Source: Linyphia triangularis (Eukaryota; Arthropoda; Arachnida; Araneae; Linyphiidae). From it: a stretch of DNA of 64,000 bases. Below are positions 34,801-64,000 of the stretch, piece after piece (the first letter of the stretch is position 1; each line of letters begins with the position of its first letter). Made by a program: the position numbers and the translations under genes. The stretch is from NCBI GenBank assembly GCA_963978545.1, contig OZ021725.1, positions 12,353,197 through 12,417,196 of the forward strand, in the 5' to 3' direction. The notes under the pieces were generated by a model, which was given only the letters and a program-made list of their open reading frames with translations, did no database searches and had not been told where the DNA came from.

Positions 34801-35535
34801 TAGATTGTGGTTCTGGTAAATGTATAAAGAAAAGCCTTCCATGGATCTACCCTATAAGATTACTCTTTAAAAATTACTGTGCTTAAATAAAGTAGAACCG
34901 AGGTGCACAGTTCTATTGGTACAGAATACAAATTAATTCCGCTACATAAGGTTTGCAAGGTTTCATAATCTAGGAGTCAAACAATTTGTTTTTGGCTATT
35001 ATAATGAATTTTTACTAAGGATTTGAGAAATATTTCATAATTTACGAATTATTTATAGATTTTTTGTTCTTGTTAAGACTAAAAGTATTTTTTTTAATTC
35101 CTAGCTGGGAGGCAAATGGTACACAATTCAGCTATTACAATAGTCGCTGCTTATATTTTCCCAAGTATTGCGACATATTTCTTAATTGTACAGTATTTTT
35201 ATTTCATTTCTAAAAAAAAAGTTCTTGCAATAAATTGGAATACAAATAATAATAATACTTAGTAGTTTTAAAAAAAGTCTTCATTAAATTTTTACCATTC
35301 CAATAGTACCACTAGGTTTAAAACTGCATTTTAGTCATTTACCCCATAGACTAACAAAGGTACGCAGCACAGTCAGTACAACACACAATTCAATACGAAG
35401 AATCCCCCCCTCCCAATCCTCAGTCTAATCGGGACCTCATAGGCATGACCAAACATTACCACAACATCTGAAAGATTGAACAAGAGCTCCGAGGATGCCC
35501 CTACTCCTCAGAGACAATCACGAGACCCAGACTCA
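31801..35535 (-). other. Probable STIM 3' UTR and downstream DNA
   Basis: AT-rich sequence downstream of the STIM stop codon, without frames or repeat copies that I recognise. The first AATAAA-type signal on the minus strand is at 35203-35198, about 330 bases after the stop, but hexamers are frequent here and I cannot say which is used. It holds homopolymers (33270, 34756) and an (AAT)n run at 33290. Confidence 0.4.
35198..35203 (-). terminator. First candidate STIM polyadenylation signal
   Basis: TTTATT on the plus strand is AATAAA on the minus strand, 333 bases after the stop codon. It is the first such hexamer I find, and usage is unproven. Confidence 0.3.
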
Positions 35536-61637
<26,102 letters not shown>

Positions 61638-61883
61638 CTGGAAAAGGTCACATTATATTAATTACAAGTATACTTTGCAATGGTTGATGACTTTTTTCAG
61701 GTCCCCCCACCCCCCTTCTCCCTAACAAGTCAAAATTTGAAGAACTAACATTAAGATGTGTTTCATTAGCTCCAAACAGAAATCTACTTTGTAATGCAAA
61801 TGTAGAAAATGCAGAATATTAGCTGACCAATTCTAGTGTAAAGATTTAAAACTAATTAAAAATTAATTTAGATCTACAGCAAG

Positions 61884-61945
61884 CAGTGATAGAAGTGAGG
61901 GGGAAAAAGTGGGGGGATGCTGAAAAGTTGTGACAAGCGCAAGTT
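61884..61945 (+). mobile_element. End fragment related to the element at 9025-9819
   Basis: CAGTGATAGAAGTGAGGG, then AAAGTGGGGGGATGC and TGTGACAAGCGCAAG parallel the left end at 9025-9085. No second end is seen. Confidence 0.65.
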
Positions 61946-62283
61946 GCAACTTGTCAAATCTGAATTGAGAAATACACTGGGCTAAAACTTAAGTGCATAT
62001 ATTTTCCAGAATTGTTTCTGCATTAATGAATCTGAACTATTTAATGCATGAAAAACAAAACCACATTTTTCAACAACAACAAAATTTTGATCAAATCAAT
62101 TAAAAAGTTTCAAAAAGATGTTTTTTTTTTAACACTTCAAGAAGGAATTTTCTTCTACAGCAAAGTTGTACAGAAGCCAGACAACTTGAATATAAATCAG
62201 TTAAAAATCGGCTTTCGTGGTTGCTCCCTAACCTAAAACATCCTTTATTGACAAAAGTTTTTATCTTCAATTGTGACGATCTG

Positions 62284-64000
62284 CTTTAAGTGATCCCTCA
62301 TTGATCAAACTGCACTTGGATCCCTGTAAAGTGATCCCTCATTGATCAAACTGCACTTGAATCCCTATAAAGTGATCCCTCATTGATCAAACAGCATTTG
62401 AATCCCTGTAAAGTGATCCCTCATTGATCAAACTGCACTTGAATCCCTGTAAAGTGATCCCTCATTGATCAAACTGCACTTGAATCCCTGTAAAGTGATC
62501 CCTCATTGATCAAACTGCACTTGGATCCCTGTAAAGCGATCCCTCATTGATTAAACTGCACTTGAATCCCTGTAAAGTGATCCCTCATTGATCAAACTGC
62601 ACTTGAATCCCTGTAAAGTGATCCCTCATTGATCAAACTGCACTTGGATCCCTGTAAAGTGATCCCTCATTGATCAAACTACACTTGGATCCCTGTAAAG
62701 TGATCCCTCATTGATCAAACTGCACTTGAATCCCTGTAAAGTGATCCCTCATTGATCAAACAGCATTTGAATCCCTGTAAAGTGATCCCTCATTGACCAA
62801 ACTGCACTTGGATCCCTGTAAAGTGATCCCTCATTGATCAAACTGCACTTGAATCCCTGTAAAGTGATCCCTCATTGATCAAACAGCATTTGAATCCCTG
62901 TAAAGTGATCCCTCATTGATCAAACTGCACTTGAATCCCTGTAAAGCGATCCCTCATTGATCAAACTGCACTTGAATCCCTGTAAAGTGATCCCTCATTG
63001 ATCAAACAGCACTTGGATCCCTGTAAAGTGATCCCTCATTGATCAAACTGCACTTGAATCCCTGTAAAGTGATCCCTCATTGATCAAACTGCACTTGGAT
63101 CCCTGTAAAGTGATCCCTCAGTGATCAAACTGCACTTGAATCCCTGTAAAGTGATCCCTCATTGATCAAACTGCACTTGAATCCCTGTAAAGTGATCCCT
63201 CATTGATCAAACTGCACTTGAATCCCTGTAAAGTGATCCCTCATTGATCAAACTGCACTTGGATCCCTGTAAAGTGATCCCTCATTGATCAAACTGCACT
63301 TGAATCCCTGTAAAGTGATCCCTCATTTATCAAACTGCACTTGAATCCCTGTAAAGTGATCCCTCATTGATCAAACAGCATTTGAATCCCTGTAAAGTGA
63401 TCCCTCATTGATCAAACTGCACTTGGATCCCTGTAAAGTGATCCCTCATTGATCAAACTGCACTTGAATCCCTGTAAAGTGATCCCTCATTGATCAAACA
63501 GCATTTGAATCCCTGTAAAGTGATCCCTCATTGATCAAACTGCACTTGAATCCCTGTAAAGCGATCCCTCATTGATCAAACTGCACTTGAATCCCTGTAA
63601 AGTGATTCCTCATTGATCAAACAGCACTTGGATCCCTGCAAAGTGATCCCTCATTGATCAAACTGCACTTGAATCCCTGTAAAGTGATCCCTCATTGATC
63701 AAACTGCACTTGAATCCCTGTAAAGTGATCCCTCATTGATCAAACAGCATTTGAATCCCTGTAAAGTGATCCCTCATTGATCAAACTGCACTTGGATCCC
63801 TGTAAAGTGATCCCTCATTGATCAAACTGCACTTGAATCCCTGTAAAGTGATCCCTCATTGATCAAACAGCATTTGAATCCCTGTAAAGTGATCCCTCAT
63901 TGATCAAACTGCACTTGGATCCCTGTAAAGCGATCCCTCATTGATCAAACTGCACTTGAATCCCTGTAAAGCGATCCCTCATTGATCAAACAGCACTTGG
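62284..64000. repeat. 41-bp satellite, at least 41 copies, runs off the window
   Basis: Head-to-tail copies of a 41-bp unit (GTGATCCCTCATTGATCAAA, then CTGCACTTGAATCCCTGTAAA). Variants include CAGCATTTG for CTGCACTTG, TTGGATCC for TTGAATCC, and GCGATCC for GTGATCC; their order recurs at multiples of 41. It lies in the STIM intron upstream of the SAM exon, because earlier STIM exons must be further right. There are no unique spacers between the units. Confidence 0.97.

Noticed and set aside
62284..64000. CRISPR array
   Set aside because: Units are contiguous with no unique spacers and the DNA is a eukaryotic intron. It is a satellite.

Overview
The window is animal nuclear DNA: AT-rich, with split genes, large introns and dense transposable elements. 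The one clearly identified host gene is a STIM (stromal interaction molecule) orthologue. Its sequence, the mariner/hAT/Helitron/SINE mix and the AT-rich introns suggest an arthropod, perhaps an arachnid. The taxon is an inference from style, not from a diagnostic marker.

Layout. At 0.5-1.6 kb on the minus strand lies one intact reading frame for a secreted protein with three 25-residue repeats; I do not recognise its family. From 2.3 to 5.9 kb there are a MITE-like repeat, a 29-bp tandem array, a ~152-bp tandem array and a decayed complex repeat. From 5.9 to 20 kb is a transposon graveyard: two inverted Helitrons, tRNA-derived SINEs, hAT-type elements, two unlinked Gypsy-type LTRs in opposite orientation, and one complete but internally deleted Gypsy retrotransposon (16924-19325) with intact LTRs and a 456-residue fused ORF. 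From 21.75 to 25.8 kb is a 148-bp satellite with an 8-unit higher-order repeat. From 26.3 to 35.5 kb lie two long-palindrome elements, a GC-richer block with two RFX-like motifs, and AT-rich DNA that probably contains the STIM 3' UTR.

From 35536 to 61637 on the minus strand are nine coding exons of STIM, from the end of the SAM domain through the transmembrane segment, coiled coil, SOAR/CAD and proline-rich tail to a lysine-rich C-terminus. They join in phase at every junction to give 517 codons plus a stop. The EF-hand exons and the start of SAM lie beyond the right edge. The introns carry at least 17 recognisable element insertions, including a three-deep nest at 59327-60847, and the intron at the right edge holds a 41-bp satellite (62284-64000 and onward).

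The most notable observation is that the 148-bp satellite at 21.75-25.8 kb is homologous, in inverse orientation, to the internal degenerate tandem repeats of a compact 852-bp Helitron (57495-58346) in a STIM intron. The satellite therefore appears to be the expanded core of a Helitron. No prokaryotic operons, CRISPR arrays or real tRNA genes were seen.
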